A stretch of 64,000 nucleotides of DNA from Cutaneotrichosporon cavernicola (Eukaryota > Basidiomycota > Tremellomycetes > Trichosporonales > Trichosporonaceae), in NCBI RefSeq assembly GCF_030864355.1, contig NC_083394.1, forward strand, positions 2,294,001 through 2,358,000. The letters are read 5' to 3'. Position 1 is the first letter of the stretch, and every line of letters starts with the position of its first letter. A model generated the notes under the pieces. It was not told the origin of the DNA. It made no database searches and was given only the letters and a program-made list of their open reading frames with translations. Shown one piece after another: positions 21,930 through 33,825 of the stretch. Both the position numbers and the translations under genes were made by a program.

Positions 21930-23015
21930 CTACGAGGGTCGCATGATCATGCGGCACTCCATGTGCGTCTCGGTGGGCTGGGCGGGGAGCGCGCAGTAGA
22001 AGCCTGAGGTCAGTAACCCAGCGGATAGGCGCGACAGAGTACGCACCAAGCGTCTGCATCATCTTGAAAAGCGCCTTGCTCTCGGCCGCAACCTGCTGTT
22101 AGCTGCTACCAGGAGACCAACTACACGCGCTGAGACCAACTACACGCGCCTCGCTCCATCCCGCTGGATCGACGTTGAGCGACATGCTCGGTCTGATGCT
22201 GTTCCCATTTATCCCACCGCCAAATGCAAACTGCACTTGTCCATCACAAACTGTACTCGCCAGCCATAAGCTGCACTCGTCCACATCTAGCGGCCTCAAC
22301 CCCTCCATCGCTTCTGACTCCCGTACTCACCTTGACGCAGCTCTGGCTCCCGTCCCGCCGCCGCCGGCAGAGATCGGTGATCTTCTGCTGTGACTGCTCG
22401 CCGTGCTCGTCGCGGATTACACGCGAGTCGAAGGTGTAAAGCGCAATGGGGTCCTCCTGATCGTTAGCAAGGTATGTAGTTTAGAGGACAGGACGATCGT
22501 CGGCTCGCGTTGTTTCGGTCTTGGCTGAGCGCTTGAGGGTGGCGACGCGAGCATCCTCAACCCAGCCTTCCATACGTATCTTCTTAGCTTGGAAATGGCT
22601 TCCATCCTTCTCCGTATGATCCAGTCGCTTTCCGGAGCCATCCTACTGCTGCAGAAGGCGCGTGACGGCGTGCCGAGGTTGGTCGTCAAGCCTGTATTCT
22701 CCCAGCTACGAGCCCGTAGCAAGCTCCAGCTCTCAAGCTCCAACAACCCAACTCATCCTGACACTCTCACTCTTCTTACTTGCTCCCCTGCGCCCTCTCC
22801 TCATCATCACGTTCGCCCATCATTTCCTCCACCTCCACTCCGCACAGACTCCTTCCTCACCTCCACCTGTGCCCACGCCAGCCACTCACCCTGACGAAAT
22901 CGGCAATGCGTGTCGCGGCATCAGGCGCGGGTGCATTCTTGTCCTCGTCGCTCGCGGGGGGAGGGATGTTGTTGGCGCCCGTGACGTTGCTGCTGGGTGC
23001 TGCGAAGAAGGACAT
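21930..23015 (-). CDS. Small conserved-looking protein of unknown function
   Basis: Coding exons are 23015-22890, 22456-22331, 22092-22047 and 22003-21930, giving 123 aa. I do not recognise a family. The N-terminal 30 residues are Pro/Asp/Ala-rich. The rest is a mixed charged domain with ADFVREDPIALYTFDSRV at the first junction, a Gln/Lys helix, DLCRRRRDGSQ, a helix with ALFKMMQTLG, and a Cys/Met-rich end with ECRMIMRPS. The model is held together by consensus donors (all GTG-type), CAG acceptors and an in-frame total. The first intron is about 430 nt and the second about 240 nt, long for this genome, so a missed small exon cannot be excluded. Confidence 0.5.
22113..22149. repeat. 18-bp tandem repeat within an intron
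   Basis: gagaccaactacacgcgc occurs at 22113-22130 and 22132-22149, inside the second intron of the small unknown gene. Confidence 0.9.
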
Positions 23016-24073
23016 GGTGTTATGAGCTGCGAGTGAGGGTGAGTGAGAGTGAGTGGAGGTGACATGGTTGGGTGCAAAGTGGAGGTACTGTGACTGTGAG
23101 AAGAATGACACGCGAGACTCGCGTGAGGTTTGATGGTTACGATGACGTCGTGCAAGCTTGGCATGGTAGTTGGGTAAAGTACACCGAGCACCTGTCCGAC
23201 TCGGGTTTAGCCTTCCGGTTTCCAACGTATCAAGATAAATTCGGCTGCTGGAACGTTCACCCACCCGAGAGTGACTAACCAGACTACAACTACATACGAG
23301 TCAGCCTTCTTGCGGCACAGCAGGGGCCAACCTCGTCCGTTATAGAGGATAGTGACTAACCTGACCCAGAAGTATCTAAGCATGTCGACGCATGCCAATG
23401 CTTACAATGCCTTGTAAGAGCCAATGCTTACAATGTCTTGTAAGATTCCAGACCCAAGAGGTGGCCTGTGGTGATTGGCGCACGGGGGATGATGACGAGC
23501 TCCTGGGAATTCGAGACTGAAAGAGGTAATTTTGACGTCATTAGCGATTATAAATTGGGGTTCATCAGTCATCTCACCCACACACTTGGAATGTATTTTC
23601 TCAATTCAGTTTAGTATTGTTTGTTAACTTTGTAAAGCAAGACTATAATTCTATAAAGAGCCCTAGGTTAACAACCGCCCTTTGCTTGATCAAACTACTA
23701 CCCACTCTACTGATACCCTCATCCTTTACTACACAAACAGTGAGTTGACAAGCCAATACAAGACGCCTGGGGGGAACACTGTGATGGAATGGAAGCTGTT
23801 GCTGCTGATGGCTGGCGGCCTGAGCGTGTTTGTGCAGTGTGTTGGATTGGGCGATAACACATAACATCCTTCCTCCCACCAGCCACCCAGCCACCAGTTC
23901 GGTCGAGGCGGGACCGAGGCGCCGACAGCTGCTATATCTGTCCTCGATGCAACACCTTCCTTTGTCCATCCTCTTTCCCATCCTCTCCATTCCTTCCCAT
24001 TTCTCTCCATCCCACCTCTTCACAACCAGACACCCACATACTCTCGCACGTACTCCCACCAGCTCCGCACTCC
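23016..24073. other. Divergent promoter region
   Basis: About 1 kb between the small unknown gene (-) and the quinone reductase gene (+). It contains a 26-bp tandem duplication at 23395-23445, an AT-rich stretch near 23540-23650, and a pyrimidine-rich tract at 23940-24060 just before the reductase start, as expected for a 5' untranslated leader. No gene seen. Confidence 0.45.
23395..23445. repeat. 26-bp tandem duplication
   Basis: ccaatgcttacaatg followed by cttgtaaga is present twice with period 26 and one mismatch. Each copy holds the inverted pair cttacaa/ttgtaag, so each can form a small hairpin. Confidence 0.85.
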
Positions 24074-25480
24074 ATGGACCAGCTAACCCCAGACCCAGAC
24101 AACATGGCCGCTCCCACCACTACCACCGGCGCCAGCGCCAAGCCCGTCATCGCTGTCCCCTTCTACTCTATGTGAGTCCCTCACCCACTCTACGTCGCTG
24201 ACGACAGGTACGGCCACATCGCGACTCTGGCCGAGGAGGTCGTTAAGGGTGTCGAGGCTGCAGGCGGTATCGCCAAGCCCTACTTTATTCAGGAGACTCT
24301 CCCCGAGGAGGTCCTCACCAAGATGTACGCCGGCTCATCCCTCAAGCCCAAGTACCCTCTCCTCGAGCCTCAGCACCTTACCGAGGTTGACGGCTTCATC
24401 TTCGGCTTCCCGACTCGTTACGGTCGCGCTCCGGCTCAGGTCAGCACGTTCTTTGACAGGACGGGCGGCCTTTGGGCCTCGGGAGCACTTAGCGGCAAGT
24501 ACGCTGCAACGTTTACCTCGAGTGCTGGCCAGCACGGTGGTCAGGAGGTCACCCACATGACCACCTTGCCGTTCTTCGTCCACCACGGATGCATCTACGT
24601 ACCCATCGGTTACAGGGAGCCTTACGTCTCGGACGTGACCGAGGTTCACGGCACCAGCCCCTGGGGTACTTCGACTGTCGCCAACAGCGACGGCTCGCGT
24701 GTGCCTACCGAAGGCGAGAAGCGTGTTGCCCGCTTCCAGGGCGAGGTTAGTCTCGGCGTGACAATACATCCAGTAGACCACAGCTGACAAACAGCACTTC
24801 ACCAAGATTGTCGCCCAGGCGGTCCGCGGCCGTCAGTAAGTCGCCACACCCGTTAGAAGCCCCGCGTCGAGTCAGCCGAGAGGTCGCTGTAATATGCAAT
24901 CTTGTACATAGCCCCTCTCGGCAACCGCTCGTCGAGCTCTGAACTCACAGCTTGACTTGTTCACTCCTTGACTCCTTAACCTCTGACAAACGCTGACGGC
25001 AGCTTGCTCGAGGCCGACGCTGCCAACGCTGCTGGTGCGCCCGGTGCTGAGGCTGTGCAGTCGTCACAGACCGCCGCTGCTCAGCCCGCAGGGGCTGCTC
25101 CAGCTGCTGAAACTGCTGCCCCGGCTGCGGCTGCGGCTGCTGGTGCGGCTGCTGGTGCTTCTGGCGCCGCCGTGACAGGTGCCGCGCGCAACGAGGCCCC
25201 TGTCGTCCGGGAAGCCCCCGCCGTGGAGACTGAGAAGCCTCCTGTTGTACCTGTCGAGTCTGCCGCGCCTGCCGCGCCCACCACACAGGACGCCAAGACC
25301 CTTGTGGCTGACGCCGCCCCCTCCGCTTCTGCCGCTCCTGCCGCTCCTGCTGCTCCTGCTGCCCCAGCAGCTGCCAGCCACGGCGCAACTGCCCCGGGCA
25401 CCACGCGGCCAACGGCTCCTCTTCCCGAGAAGAAGAAGGGCGGCCTGTTCTCGTGCTGCTCGGCCAACTCGATCGACTAA
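24074..25480 (+). CDS. NAD(P)H:quinone oxidoreductase, WrbA/Pst2 flavodoxin-like
   Basis: FMN-binding quinone reductase of the WrbA/Ycp4/Pst2 (Alt a 7) family, which reduces quinones by two electrons and is tied to eisosomes and oxidative stress in yeasts. Coding exons are 24074-24171, 24208-24745, 24795-24835 and 25003-25480, giving 384 aa. Motifs are AVPFYSMYGHI (FMN phosphate loop), FGFPTRYGRAPAQ, FDRTGGLWASGAL and FTSSAGQHGGQE. The usual protein ends near HFTKIVAQAVRGR. Here the final exon adds a 158-residue Ala/Pro-rich tail ending in KKKGGLFSCC and six more residues, a basic cluster plus paired Cys that suggests lipid attachment. If the last intron is retained, translation stops at once with TAA at 24837-24839. 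A second ATG at 24104 is in a better context and may be the true start. Confidence 0.85.
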
Positions 25481-25561
25481 AAATCCGACTATAGCCTATA
25501 AATACAGCCATGTAATCGCCGTGTCAGATTAACATCCCTCTATAGGCCCTCTATCGTCTAG

Positions 25562-28109
25562 CTAGATGGTAAGGTTGAAGATACGAACAGAACGGTCCTC
25601 GCCAGCACTGGCGAGCAACTTGCCGTGCGGCCGCCAAGCGAGGCGGGACACCGCACCAGCATGAACAGCCTCCTTTGGAACGGACGCGAGCGTCTTGATC
25701 TCCTCGCTGAGTGTGAGCACCTGGATGTTGCCGCCATCAGTGCCCACGGCAAGAAGGTACCCGTCCCCGTGTGGGGTGACTGCCACGGCGGTCGCGGCTT
25801 CTGCGAGCTTGTGCGTCGCTGCACAAGCCCACTTCCCTCCTTCCTGTCGCCACACCTTGACACTTTTGTCGCGCGAGGCAGTCACGAACGCGCTCCCAGC
25901 CCAGGCGCAGTCGAGCACCATGCGCGCATGCGGCCTCTCCTCGCTGGCCGAAGGTGTCCACCTGTCGCCGTCGCGCGAGAACAACCGCCACCCGCGGTCA
26001 CGGGAGACCGTCAGCACCATGCTGTCATCTGGCGAGAACGCGATACGCGTCACCGTCAGCGTGTGCCCTGGCAAAGTGGCGCAGTCAGCCCAAGTCGACG
26101 CGTCGACGATGCGGACGACAGCATGTTCCGCGGAGGTTGCGCGACAGGCTGTCGCCACAAGGTCCCCGGCGTGGCTCGTTGCCAGCGTCGCTAGCTGTCG
26201 TCAGTGGGTGTCTAATGTGCCGTTATAACCCACCTCATAGCCATGCCCGTAGACCTTCTCGATTTCGGGCCAAAGGGTCGAGGTGCTCAGCTCCTCCTCG
26301 GTCGGAAGGCTTGTCATGGCCGTCGATACCGAGTCGCGGTCTACCGCATCCTTCGGCACGAGTTTCGACTTAGGAATGTCGCTCACAGCTTCGGCCTTCC
26401 CTAAGGCGCGGTTGGAGAGACCAAGTGGAGGCACTGTGGCACCGCGAGGCAGGCGGGACTGGAATCAGCTTCCAGATCAGATGACATTAGCCGTGCTCAC
26501 AATCTCGGCCACAGTCTTGTTGCACACTCCCAGCGTGTTCAAGCTCTCCGCGAACCCAGTCGTCGCGTCAAAGATACGCGTAACCTTCTCCTCGGCCGCA
26601 CTCGCAATCCGGAACGACGACAAGAACGCGCCGTCGACCATGTCGTAACCGTGGATCTGTGGTCGGGCAATCTCCGCCCACACTGCTTCCTTGGATCCCG
26701 ATGGACGACATGGCGCGTGTATCCGCGAGGTCTGGTCCGAACTGTCATCAGTCCTGTTCTATCGTTGCATCAGCACTCACCCAGTCGAGAGGAGATAGTC
26801 TCCTGCCGGGTCCCATGCGACGCTGCGCACCGTCCCATAGTGTCCTGAAGTGCCCGGGCTCGTCTCCCACCCGTCTCCACGCCGCATCCAGCGCTCTACG
26901 CCACCATTCCAACCCGTCGCAATGACGGCCTCGTCATTTGGCGCCCAAACAGCGCCGAAGAAGGAAAGCCCGCGACCGCCAAACGCGCCGAACCGGTGCT
27001 CAGGCACCCAGATGCCGTCGCGGCCATGCTCACCGTCCGTCGGCGACCAGATCACCATTGAGTTGTCGCTAGCAGACGATAGGAGGCGGGGCGACTCTGC
27101 GTGCGACCAGCTGACATTCGTCAAGCCCGACTCGTGACCAACAAGCAGCGCCTCAAGGGTAATGTTAAATCGCTCACCGCCGACTGCGAGGACGTGCGCC
27201 TTTGTTGAGATCTGCGCGTTCCCGTCCAGCTGGGAGAGATCGAACATGTTACCTCCGGCGACGAAGGGTGAGATCCGCCACAGGCGAATGTAGTTGTCCT
27301 GTGCGCCAGTGGCAAGGAGGAGGTCTGACCCATCGCTGCCAGGATAGGACGTGAGAGTGAGGCAGCGGACCCAATCTTCGTGTCCTTCCAAAGAGAGGGC
27401 GTAGCGGTACTGCTGTTAGGGAATTGCACAAGTTGTATACCTACCGAACCGTCAACATGAGTCCACACCTGCACCTTGCGGTCGGTGAGGCCCATGATGA
27501 GCACGCGCGCAGATGAACCGGGGAGAGCGCCGACGACGAGGTCGAGGGGGAGCTTTCCCCGCAGATCAAGGGTCTCGACCTCTTCGACCTTGCTTCCGAC
27601 GCACCAGCGGCGGACGACACCGTCCGAGCCGCCCGTGAGGACCTCGTCGTCGAACACGGAGAGCGCTGAGATAGATGACCCCTTGTGGGCTGTAAACGTC
27701 GCAGTACACGTGAACTGCTATTAACTTCACTTCGAACGCAGTAAGCTGCAACTCACGTTCCGTCCGTCGCGCGCCCAAACCCGTACCTCGCCCAATTGAT
27801 CGCCGGACACAAACCCATTGCTGTTGCGCTTGAGCGTCGTGACGTGCGCTTTGTGCCCGATCAGAGTTGCGTAGACTCCCTTTCCGCTGGCATCCTGATT
27901 TAAAAAAGAATAACGAGGGCAAAGGAAGGTGACATCGCCGAGGAGGTGAGGAAGGTGTCAGTTGAGCTCATGGAAGACGTGAATGAGCTCACCATGTCCC
28001 ACAAGGCGATAGTGCTGCCTGCGCCGTAGGCCAATACACCATTATCGAATGCGGCTGCGCACGACGAGGAACGATTTGCACCTATCGAGATGTAGGCTGT
28101 GTCGAGCAT
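25562..28109 (-). CDS. ELP2: Elongator complex subunit ELP2 (WD40)
   Basis: Scaffold subunit of the Elongator complex, which modifies wobble uridines of tRNAs. Coding exons are 28109-27993, 27894-27757, 27717-27445, 27412-26781, 26741-26501, 26458-26234 and 26194-25562, giving 752 aa; all introns except the first (98 nt) are 32-43 nt. The start AYISIGANR, then GSTIALWD, matches the ELP2 N-terminus. GSDQTSRIHAP across an intron junction, ARPQIHGYDMVDGAF, and RIFDATTGFAES are conserved in the second propeller. WD repeats include ATGAQDNYIRLW, SSASDNSMVIW and the closing SAGEDRSVRIFNL. The length fits the family. The gene is divergent from HEM1. Confidence 0.93.
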
Positions 28110-29799
28110 GGTGGTTGTTGGGTGCAGAACTTGGAGACTGTCAACAGTGGCGCAGCAAGTTGTAATCTTGCCTCCACATAGACGGACATGGATTTTGTCC
28201 GTTAATCGGGACCTAATTCTTCAATACTTCACTCGGTGGAGCGTGCCGTCCGTGACTGAATTCCGCTGTCGACAGTGGCACGATGTTGTTGAGGTTTTCC
28301 CGAATTCGTTTGATTGTGATCATTCCACGGCCCGACTTCTCGGCGTGGGTTGATTTAACAGCTGAAATGTGCTCCACATGATCTAATCGGGGCCCATACT
28401 TGGAGACCGAAGCGTAATGTTCTGCGATATCAGAACTGGGCATGCGAGTGCTTGGAATGCCGACACGGAGGAGAGTGGGTGGCGAGCGTCGTTCCACCTC
28501 CATCGTCACACCGATGACATGTATCTACATGCTACGTGCAGTCGGCAACGGTCCATAGCCTTCAGTGCTGGGGTGCTTGGCAGCATGGCAGCGGGGCTTG
28601 GGCATCTCTCACTCCGGCAACCAGCCACTTTATCCGGTCGGATTCCGGATACGAACTGACCGTGGCTACGATCCTCCAGCATACCCAACTAATCACCCGA
28701 GCTCGTAGCCCATCAGCTCGTAGCTCATACATAGCTCGCAGCAGAGGCACGATTCCTGCGGGGAGCATGGCCTATGGACTATCGCCGTGGAGGTCCACGG
28801 AATCTCACTTCCGCACTTTACCTCGTTACGAGCACACCGTCCATCCCCAGGATCCCTTAACTCGTTTTCGTTTCGACGTCGATTAGACTCGAGGCTCAAG
28901 GCACAACATGTGTTTGTGGGGCAGCCAGATGCATCGTTACGATGTGTCAGCGACGCGTTGTAAACACTGCGTTCTGATGGCGTACTGACCTGGTGATGTT
29001 AATTGCTGGAACAACCCCCTGATCTAATAGTTCTAGGCGGGAGCGGAAGTCCCGTCCCCTGGCCGAGTTTGGGCTTAACAGCCGCGTATCAGATGTTACA
29101 CAATTCAAAGTTTGTGGTTCCTTGTCTGTAGTGGTGAGTCCCCCACGTCACCGACCCCGAATCCGCGTCTCAAAGTTGTGTTCCCGCTCGGAAAGCATCG
29201 CGTCGTGTTTAGACAAGACTACATGCAGATCATTGCATTCAATGCACCTAGCCCGAGCCAGAACATGGGGAAGGGGTGGGTACCTTGGCTGCACCTCGGC
29301 GATCGGGGAGCATTCACAGCGTGGGGAGCGTGGCCGCCGCGGGGCCGGGGGTGAGGTGATATGTCCCGTACACGGAGGCGTACGGAGGATTGCGCGAGTC
29401 AAAAAAGTTGGACAGGTCGATGGTGGTCATGTGAGGGGGGCAGGCGGGTGGGTTGCTCGTGTCGAATCACATCAGCCTTTACCGGTTAGGAAGGGGATTG
29501 TGCTTTAGCCTCGAGTTGATCTAGACTTATTCTAATTGGTTAATGAAACCATCTACCATCACTTGTCCTTCCGTTCCCCTTAGTAGCCACTCGACCCTGA
29601 CCCTCGGTTGCCTCCCCTCGCGGGCTGGCGGATGAGACTTGGGTTGTAAGCCTTTTACCCCCCCCCCCCCTCGGTCAGACTCGTAGGCCTTTATTAAGAC
29701 ATCAGGCCATCCCCTGCCTTCTCTCCCTCCCATCACTCGTCTGCCCCCACGCAAGGACGCACAGTCTCCTCTCTTCTCATCTCGTAGCCCAAACTCGCC
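28110..29799. other. Divergent promoter region ELP2/HEM1
   Basis: About 1.7 kb with no convincing gene. The frame at 29527-30012 minus is antisense to the HEM1 leader and low complexity. A run of 13 C at 29658-29670 lies about 130 bases before the HEM1 start and is followed by a CT-rich leader. Confidence 0.45.
29658..29670. repeat. Poly-C tract upstream of HEM1
   Basis: Thirteen consecutive C on the coding strand, within the CT-rich promoter/leader of HEM1. A similar tract lies before the CCDC47-like gene. Confidence 0.85.
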
Positions 29800-31754
29800 A
29801 TGCAGGTCAACTCGCTCCTCCGCTACTCGCGTGCATGCCCGTTCCTCGGTCGCTCCAGCGCCACGAGCCTCAACGCTCTCGCCCAGGTCGGCGGCAGCAA
29901 CGGCCGCGCCTCGGCCCTCACTCTCAAGGCCGGCGAGTGCCCCATGCTTGGCCCTCAGCTCCGCCGTGGCTACGCCTCCGTCGCTGGCAACCGTGAGGTC
30001 GAGGAGATCCACAAGGTGAGTTCCGCACAGTGGGCGGCGGGAGCAAATGTTTCACCGCCTGGCGCATTTCTTCAGGAGACCGGGGCGTTGTGGTGACCGA
30101 AATCGACTGGCGGCTGACGGGACAGAAGAAGGACATTGCCTTTGACGCCGTTGGAACCACTGCCGACAAGTGCCCGCACGCCACCGCTGCGCGTGCGGCT
30201 GCGGCGGCGACCCAGCGCGCCGCCGACAAGGCTCAGGTTGCGCCTACGCCTGAGCGCGCCGCCGGCACGTTCAACTACGAGCAGTTCTACCAAGCTGAGC
30301 TCGAGAAGAAGCACAAGGACAAATCGTACCGCTACTTCAACAACATTAACCGCATGGCGGCCAAGTTCCCTGTCGCGCACACTGCCGACCCCAAGGTCCA
30401 AGTTGACGTGTGGTGCGCCAACGACTACCTCGGAATGGGCAAGAACCCGGTCGTGCTCGATACAATGAAGCGGACGCTCAACAAGTATGGTGCTGGTGCG
30501 GGCGGCACCCGCAACATTGCGGGCAACGGTGCGCTGCACCTCGCGCTCGAGGACGAGCTCGCATCGCTCCACCGCAAGCAGGCGGCACTCGTCTTTTCGT
30601 CGTGCTACGTCGCCAACGACGCATGCCTTGCCACCATTGGCGCCAAGCTCCCTGGCTGTATCATCTTCTCCGACTCGCTCAACCACGCCTCGATGATCCA
30701 GGGCGTGCGCCATTCGAACGCCAAGAAGGTCATCTGGAAGCACAACGACATGGCCGACCTCGAGGCCAAGCTCCAGCAGGTCCCCAAGGACACGCCCAAG
30801 ATCATCGCCTTCGAGTCTGTTTACTCGATGTGCGGCTCAGTCGCGCCCATTGAGGCCATCTGCGACCTCGCCGAGAAGTACGGCGCCATCACATTCCTCG
30901 ACGAGGTCCACGCTGTCGGCATGTACGGTCCTTCGGGTGCCGGTGTCGCCGAGCACCTCGACTTTGCCGCTCACTACGCTACGCGCGAGTCTAGCAGCCC
31001 AGTCCCCCGCTCGGTCCAGGACCGCATTGACATCATCACTGGCACTCTCGGCAAGGCGTACGGCGTTGTCGGCGGCTACATTGCCGGCTCGTCTGACTTT
31101 GTCGACGTTGTGCGCTCGTACGCCCCGGGCTTCATCTTCACGACCTCGCTCCCGCCAGCCGTGGTCGCGGGCGCCCAAGTCTCTATTGCCTACCAGAAGG
31201 AGACCATGAGCGACCGCCGCCTGCAGCAGCTCAACACCCGCACGGTCAAGGGCCGCTTCGCTGACCTCGGCATCCCCGTCGTCCCCAACCCGTCGCACAT
31301 TGTGCCCGTCCTCGTTGGCGACGCTGCCCTTGCCAAGCAGGCCTCGGACATGCTCCTGTCCAAGCACCACATCTATGTCCAGAGCATCAACTACCCGACA
31401 GTCCCCGTCGGCGAGGAGCGCCTCCGCATCACCCCCACGCCCGGCCACACGGCCGAGCAGGTCGAGCACCTTATCGCTTCGGTTGACAGCGTCTTCAACG
31501 AGCTCCACCTCAAGCGCCAGTCTGACTGGGTTGCGGCTGGTGGCCGCGCTGGTGTCGGTGCGCCCAACGCCGTGCCCATTAAGCCCATCTGGTCCGACGC
31601 CGAGCTCGGCCTCCAGGACGGCACTGCGCCTGTCCAGCTCGCCGAGGGCCGCCAGAGCACTGTCACCGACTCTGCCGTCGAGGTCGCCAACAAGCGCCTC
31701 ACGCACCTCCTTGACGTCGGCCCGCGTCTCGGCTCCACTGAGGCGTCGGCGTAA
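29800..31754 (+). CDS. HEM1: 5-aminolevulinate synthase, mitochondrial
   Basis: Catalyses glycine + succinyl-CoA to 5-aminolevulinate, the first step of heme synthesis, in the mitochondrial matrix with PLP. Coding exons are 29800-30015 and 30126-31754, giving 614 aa. Residues 1-60 form an Arg/Ser-rich targeting leader ending RRGYAS. Three Cys-Pro dipeptides in the leader region (ACPFL at 12-16, ECPML at 46-50, KCPHA at 87-91) fit heme-regulatory motifs, which in ALAS proteins allow heme to block import. The catalytic core shows [18 protein letters not shown]-type [21 protein letters not shown] and [10 protein letters not shown] with the PLP lysine at residue 382. The intron has its CTGAC box eight bases before the acceptor. 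Identification is certain. Confidence 0.97.
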
Positions 31755-32346
31755 GGTGTGAGGAAGAGTTGACAATATTACCGTAGCAAATAGTCGGAAG
31801 ATGCAATGGGGAGGCGGATGATGGCTGTTACATATTGTTGCAGTGTGGGGACCAGTTCTCGCACCATGGTTGAATTGACACTAACGCCAGCAACAGCTTC
31901 CCTTGTCAAGTTGTCAAAAGTGTATCTGGATATTGGCAGCTGACCAGGTCATCAGCGCAGCCAGACTCATGCTGCCGTTTCGTCTGTAGCTATATGATCC
32001 CTCCAACTGTCTCCTCTGAGTATCGTCAATGCCAACGCCACCGCCACATGGAGAATGAGATGGAACAAAATGCCTTGGTTTGGTGGGCGGTTCAGGGCGG
32101 GCCGGCCCACCGAACCAATCACGCCGAGCATCTCGGTGGCCGCTGCACCACCCCTCACCCCCCCCCCCCCCATACCACGCTGTCATCTGTCCGAACCGGC
32201 ATCTCAAACTCTAGAGATATCTATTCATCCACATCCATTTACATCCATCTCAAGGTCCCCGACCCCAACAACCACCTTCTCTACTTCGGTTTCGGCTTCC
32301 CCTCTGGCTTCTGACCACTCCTTCGCCCCGGCTCATTCGATTCGCA
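31755..32346. other. Spacer HEM1 to CCDC47-like gene
   Basis: 3' region of HEM1 and promoter/leader of the next gene, with a 14-C run at 32158-32171. No gene seen. Confidence 0.45.
32158..32171. repeat. Poly-C tract upstream of CCDC47-like gene
   Basis: Fourteen consecutive C about 175 bases upstream of the start codon, placed like the tract before HEM1. Confidence 0.85.
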
Positions 32347-33825
32347 ATGTCTGGCTTCCTCAAGGCCATCGCGGCCATTACGCCGGCCACGCCTCAGCCG
32401 CTCGCGCGCGAGTATGACGGACTCGAGTTCAAGTGGAAGATGTTTGTCATTCGCCCCGCCGCGTTCAAGTTTGAGGGTATAATGCTTGCTATCCTCGGCG
32501 CGTATCTTCTCCTGCACCTTATTGGCAAGCGCTTTAACATGGGCCGGGCTAGGAATGCGTGAGTGTTTGTTGGGTGTTGGGGGATGGGGAAAGGTTGGGC
32601 GAGAAGCAGAGAAGGGGATGAGCAGTGTGGGGGAGATTCGCGGGAGCGAGATGAGGTGTATCGAGGAGCTGGTGAGAATGGAGAGGGGAGAGCGGCTGAG
32701 AGAGAGAAGAGAGCGGAAGGAGCTGAAGTGATGGAGAAGGCGCCTACGAGGTAGCGCGCAGAGTGTCGTCTTCAACTGTTTCTCCCCTAATATCAACCAA
32801 GCCTTCCCTTGCTTGGCCTTGTTCTCCTACATCCCGCGTGCTGACTCTTAACTCACGCCAGCTTCTCGCCCTTCATCCCCACTCTGCAGGACCAGTTCAC
32901 GAGGGTGCTGCCAATGAAGTCGTCGAGCTCGGCACTGCACCTCGTCTTTGCGACTGGCCGCCGCAACGTCCTCGCCGCGCACGTCACGCTCAAGCTCAAG
33001 CCGTTCCACGACCTCATCCAGATGCTCCTTACCTTTGCTGACGCCTTCATTGACCCTCTTTCCGACTCGAGTGAGTCGATGGTCTTCCAGTTCACCCTTG
33101 GCCGTGGCGCGTCGGGCTTCCAGGGCGAGGGCGCTGGTGTGTGGGCCATTGTCAACAAGGACGGCATGGCCAAGTTCCGTGAGAAGCGCTTCGACCTGGT
33201 AGGTTTCAGCTGGTGTCTGTGGTGGAGCTGACACAAGACTTTCCCCCGCATGCACGAGTCGACTGCCGTCCCCACGACCCACGCTCTTTTCTCTGAGCAC
33301 AGCGACATCACTGACGCGATCCTCAAGACCCCCAACGTTGGTGTCGCCGAGGTGCTCGCCGACCGCACCGCCGCCCGCATCCTCAAGGCACTCATCATCA
33401 CCGACGCCCCCACCAAGCGCCCCCAGAACGGTCCCCTCAAGCCCGAGCAGCGCGCACGCGAGATCTACCTGTCTGTGCGGAAGCCCACGACTCAGGCCGA
33501 GTCGGACGCCGTCAACGCGTGGATCCAGGTTGCGCTCAACCTTGCCGACCTCGTCACCCGCCCGACCATGGTCAAGGCAGAGGTGACGCGCAAGCTCGTG
33601 CGCACGCGCCAGGAGCTCGACGAGTCCCTCGCCAAGCAGTTCAAGAAGGAACAGGAGGAGGACAACCCGCCCGAGCAGACTGCTGAGGAGAAGCGCGCTG
33701 CCCGCAAGCGTGCCGAGCGTGCCAAGCTGTCTGAGAAGGACCAGAAGCGTGCCGACGAGCTTGACCGCAAGCGCGAGATGCGCAAGATGCAGAAGCGCGG
33801 TATGGCCGGCATGGGCCCGAAGTGA
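32347..33825 (+). CDS. CCDC47 homologue (DUF1682), ER membrane PAT-complex protein
   Basis: Probable ER membrane protein of the PAT/multipass translocon that helps fold multi-pass membrane proteins. Coding exons are 32347-32558, 32862-33198 and 33238-33825, giving 378 aa. One membrane helix sits near residues 40-58 (IMLAILGAYLLLHLIG). The domain after it carries the DUF1682 features: FSPFIPTLQDQFTRV, FATGRRNVLAAHVTL, FVVMN-like WAIVNKDGMAKFREKRFDL and KTPNVGVAEVL. The final 90 residues are a Lys/Arg/Glu coiled coil ending with KMQKRGM, also typical (it contacts the ribosome in animals). Animal CCDC47 has an extra acidic lumenal N-domain that is missing here. The first intron, 303 nt, is long and purine-rich. 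Confidence 0.88.

Noticed and set aside
24335..25467. Minus-strand frames opposite the WrbA-like gene
   Set aside because: Shadows of the reductase and of the Ala-rich tail.
30837..31775. 312-codon minus-strand frame opposite HEM1
   Set aside because: Shadow of the HEM1 coding sequence caused by codon bias; no independent evidence.
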